Of a stretch of DNA of 24,114 nt, positions 20,790 through 24,114 are shown in pieces. Positions within the stretch are counted from its first letter, which is position 1; each line of letters begins with the position of its first letter. The notes beneath the pieces were generated by a model. It did no database searches. It was not told the origin of the DNA and worked only from the letters and a program-made list of their open reading frames with translations. The DNA is from Didymodactylos carnosus (lineage: Eukaryota; Rotifera; Eurotatoria; Philodinida; Philodinidae). The stretch covers positions 1 through 24,114 of the forward strand of contig CAJNOQ010002481.1 in the NCBI GenBank assembly GCA_905250885.1. The letters are read 5' to 3'. The position numbers and the translations under genes were made by a program.

Positions 20790-21665
20790 TAAGATCAACT
20801 TCAAAAATACATAAGATTTTGCAAGATTGTACGAAATTTCGTAAGATTTTATGGAATAATTCTTCCCGAATATTGAAAGATTTTCCAATAATTCTCGTGG
20901 TGATAAAAACTCAAATGAAGTTGCATAAAACTAATGATATCTTACAAAAGTAAGATTTTATAATACTCAACTGAGCATTTATCCTAGTCCTTTGGTACCA
21001 ATTATCCTTCCTCCTCCAGATCTCATACTTTTGCTTTTCACAATGTTTCAAGCATAAATAGAACCGCAACATCCAAGAATCGTATACAGTCACTTGTCTT
21101 ACACGTATACTTCATTTTGTGCTCACAATCACAAGGAAACGTTTGCAAGTGTGACTTAAAGATTTTAGTGTAATACATAATAAAATAGAGCGTACTGATC
21201 ACAAATATAATGATTTTAGCTGTCACATCTCTACATAACAATCTTCTTCCTTTTATGTTTAGCCAACACGACTATGAAAAAGTATGATCAGTTATACAAG
21301 AGCTTCTTTTTTACAGGAAAAATCAAATATTAAAATCATCATATTGCACTAAAATCTTGAGGGCACACTTAGAGATGTTTCCGTGTCAGTGACGTATAAA
21401 TTAGAAGAAAAGAAAATATTTCTTTTTTATCATATAAATCAATGATTTGCATGTGTACAAATGTACTATATATCTTAGTCAAATTTTTCCTGTATCGATT
21501 TTGTGATATCTTATAAGATTTTACAACAAGATCTTGAAAGAAATAGTTTTATACAATCTTATGCCAAGATTCTAGAAAGTTATATCAAAAGATCTAATTA
21601 TAAGATTCATAAGATCATACAAGATCATATGATTTTTTAGCATTTGATCGTGCAAAATCTTGTTT
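20790..21665. repeat. Region rich in scattered AAGAT/ATCTT words
   Basis: AAGATTTT, ATAAGATT, CAAGATC and their complements recur at least fifteen times, densest at 20805-20890 and 21508-21665. A 14-bp palindrome TACGAAATTTCGTA lies at 20830-20843. The words occur in both orientations without a constant period, so this is not a simple tandem array. It may be a decayed fold-back element or pair of elements. The open frame at 20654-20953 crosses it and is explained by it. Confidence 0.4.
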
Positions 21666-22650
21666 TATTTTTTCATAATGATTTTATAGAATATTACATC
21701 ACAAAGTCATCACTATCATTTTTTCCTTTCTTTATATTTCGTTACTATAAAATATTTGTTTTTAGAAAGCGCCACATATGCTGAGTATCAAGGCGCTGAG
21801 TGTCATACTACTGTTCCAGATAAAATTTTACTGCTGTTCTCACTACTAAAGAGAAAAAATATGCTCATTTCAGTTTATAACTGAAAGAGATACTAAAATA
21901 TTTATTACGCTCAAATAAAGACTAAAATAAAACAAAAAAAAGTTAAATCCAGATTTTAAAGATTAAAAGTTAAAATTAAATCGTCGATTAATAATAGTAT
22001 ACGCAAAATTTATTATATCTTTTGACGCGAGTGGTTAAATAATCATTCATTGTCAAACAAAACTTATACGTTGACCATTGATTTGAAAAATAAGTTGTTT
22101 ATTTTTGTAATCGTTCTTTGTATGTTCATCAAAATTAAATATTTGATATAAGCTTTATTCTTTCAGAATACGAGCGGAAAAATATTTCATTATAGTATTC
22201 TAAACTAAAACTATCAAACACATGAACTTAGCTTTGCAGTAAAACTACAAAAGTTGTGCCACTACTGTTCCGTGTCTGTATTTTATACAACGCTTGAAGT
22301 TATGAAGTTAAACCTCAACTGGAGGTTATCAGTAGTAATTGTTTTAATTAAAATTAAATATTTTGTTCATATAAGAGCGAAAAAAGTGCGCAAACGACAT
22401 CATTTATTATCCTCTAAAAATTATTTTCGTTATGATTATACGTACTTGTAAATGTAACTGTTGATTCAGATGTTGCCATTAAAATTGATTTAATTTAATG
22501 ACCAGCAGTCGCTTTACATCTAAACTAAAATAGAATAGTCACATGTTTAAATAAGAAAAAACGCTTAAAATAGACGAACTTTGAATACAAAACAAAAAAC
22601 ACTGTAAAACAGCAACAAACAAAATAAATATAGTAATATGATATGGGAAG
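21666..22650. other. AT-rich spacer without a supported gene
   Basis: No ORF with recognisable protein character, RNA gene or long repeat was found. The frame at 22254-22451 is short and lacks motifs. Confidence 0.4.
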
Positions 22651-22652
22651 TA

Positions 22653-23264
22653 GAACCCTGCAGGTTACGATTTTTTGACAACCTATAATCTAACCTATAA
22701 AAATCTTCATAACCTAACCTATTAATATTTTTTTGTAACCTAACCTAGGTTAACCTAATATAGGCTATTTAATTTTTTCCCAAAACCTGGTTTCAGAAGC
22801 TAAACTTCAGCTTTGTTCCAGATCGTTATTTGTTTCTTATCTAAACAGCGTCTGATAGAAAAGTTTATAAAATAAATCACATTTTAAATCAATAAAGAAA
22901 TGAATCGGTTAAGTCTTCTATTCTTTAATGCAACGTTTGGAAAAGAGCTTTCTGAGTAGGGAGATAAGAGTAGACCAGAATTTCACGTTAAACTCTCGAT
23001 GTTACGAAGGCTCTGTTATTGTTGTCTATTATTAGTTATTTGACCCAATAAGATTGCGTTTTACTCAAAATATTAGCCATTTTAATGTAGTCGTTCAAAA
23101 TCGTTTTTTTTTCGTTTAGGTTAAAAATAGGTTATCAATGCCGTAATCTATAATCGAACCTATAAAAAATTTTATAACCTAAACCTAACCTAACCTTCAA
23201 AATCGTAACCTAAATCTGACCTAACCAATAGGTTAGGTTAGGTTAGGTTTAACCTGCGGGGCTC
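22653..23264. mobile_element. 612-bp inverted-repeat element with AACCT/AGGTT arrays
   Basis: The termini GAACCCTGCAGGTTA (left) and the reverse complement of GAGCCCCGCAGGTTA (right) match at 13 of 15 bases. TA occurs directly outside each end (22651-22652 and 23265-23266), as in Tc1/mariner-type insertions. If TA is counted as part of the ends, they read TAGARCCC, which would suit a hAT element with a decayed 8-bp duplication. The subterminal parts are packed with AACCT words (22675-22765 and 23150-23225) and a TTAGG run at 23231-23250. No transposase ORF is present. Confidence 0.7.
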
Positions 23265-23266
23265 TA

Positions 23267-24114
23267 ATAGTTAGCTGTTTCTCTAGCTTTCCAGAAAGAT
23301 TAACAAAAATTCATTTACATATTAATTGAAAGTATGTTTTGTTTAATACTTGGGCACTTCCGCACAGCTCCGCCCACTTTATACGCCACATTTATCCAGA
23401 AAAATTCCACTATGCCTATCTTGTAGAGCTTCTTGGGTTGTTTATAAATTCACCTCTTTTCGCTTAGATATTATGCGAAACATGTTGAAAAAGTGGTTAG
23501 ACAAGTCTATTTTTTGCCTTCAGACGACCTAGGAAAGCCTGATTTTTATTTTAACCATTGATGTTAAAATTTTTCTGACGGTACCAGTGGATAGAGCGTG
23601 AAAGGTTGTATTGTCATCTGCAAATTAAGTTTTCACTTTTGACGTTTCGAAAAAAATTTTGAGCAGAAGTCTTACCTACTTTGGAGAAAATCGTTCATTT
23701 TATAAAGCGCAATCAAACACAACTTTATCTATGATCAAAGGAAAGCGGCTTCCAAACTTGTTCTAATGACGCAGGAAGCAAGTCATCAGCACTTTTCCAT
23801 GGTAGGCTTAGTCGTGAAGCCTGCTTTTCGAAAAATCCACCCGTGACATGCCTCCTCGAAAACTAAACGTCAACTTTTTGAGATGTTGTTATCCCACACA
23901 CTATTCGACTAGTACTACAAAAGCCTCACGTCTTCACTTTATATAACTGACTTTTTTTGTGAAGCTTTTCTAGAAATCCAACCCAAATCATGGATTGCTC
24001 ATAAATATTATACCTAAGCTGATCTCGGATTCATGTTCATCATGTCTGTTTACCTATAGTTCAGTGTTTTTTTCCATCCCTAAGGACTGTCGGATGATAG
24101 GATTTTGTTCGAGT
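23267..24114. other. Unassigned right-end sequence, somewhat richer in GC
   Basis: From about 23345 the sequence is noticeably less AT-rich than the spacer before it, but it has no long ORF, inverted repeat or recognisable RNA gene. It could be part of a repeat or gene continuing beyond the window. The frame at 23350-23532 has no motif. Confidence 0.35.

Noticed and set aside
20654-20953. 99-residue plus-strand ORF
   Set aside because: Generated by the AAGAT-word region; no protein character.
23231-23250. Telomere or chromosome end from the TTAGG run
   Set aside because: Only about four units, bounded by inverted repeats of an element, with unique sequence continuing beyond it.

Overview
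The window looks like nuclear DNA of a small-genome, AT-rich animal. The coding parts contain spliceosomal introns that are mostly 50-120 bp long with GT...AG ends. The proteins are of metazoan type (a homeodomain protein, an ARHGAP6-type RhoGAP, a TRIM-like coiled-coil protein), and the spacers carry several small fold-back elements. Low GC, short introns, strong use of CGT/CGA, TTA and CAA codons and the B-box-like family point to a spiralian such as a (bdelloid) rotifer. That placement is inference from style, not a demonstrated match.

Layout. 1-345 is a GC-richer, fold-back-rich repeat. 560-2495 (+) is the 3' part of a multi-exon gene for a Cys-rich (B-box-like), coiled-coil protein that ends in an ubiquitin-like domain. 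One short exon appears to be split by a 423-bp non-autonomous hAT element with a perfect 8-bp target duplication. 2496-7201 is a 4.7-kb AT-rich spacer with no gene I can defend. 7202-8227 (+) encodes a divergent, PRD-like Q50 homeodomain protein; its apparent membrane segment is almost certainly an unspliced intron. 8773-17977 (-) is a complete 11-exon gene for a 1,099-residue RhoGAP of the ARHGAP6/ARHGAP36 family, convergent with the homeobox gene. All ten introns can be placed at base resolution with matching phases. Its sixth intron (transcript order) holds what looks like an alternative start exon plus a second small exon, which would replace the segment carrying the catalytic arginine finger.

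18000-24114 is mainly spacer. It holds one possible 82-residue membrane ORF (18733-18981), a 115-bp near-perfect hairpin flanked by a 9-bp direct repeat, a stretch rich in scattered AAGAT/ATCTT words, and a 612-bp inverted-repeat element filled with AACCT/AGGTT words.

The genes do not form a pathway that can be read from their order. The most useful observations are the transposon insertion inside the Ubl gene, the putative arginine-finger-less RhoGAP isoform, and the unclassified fold-back elements. I saw no CRISPR array, rRNA or convincing tRNA.
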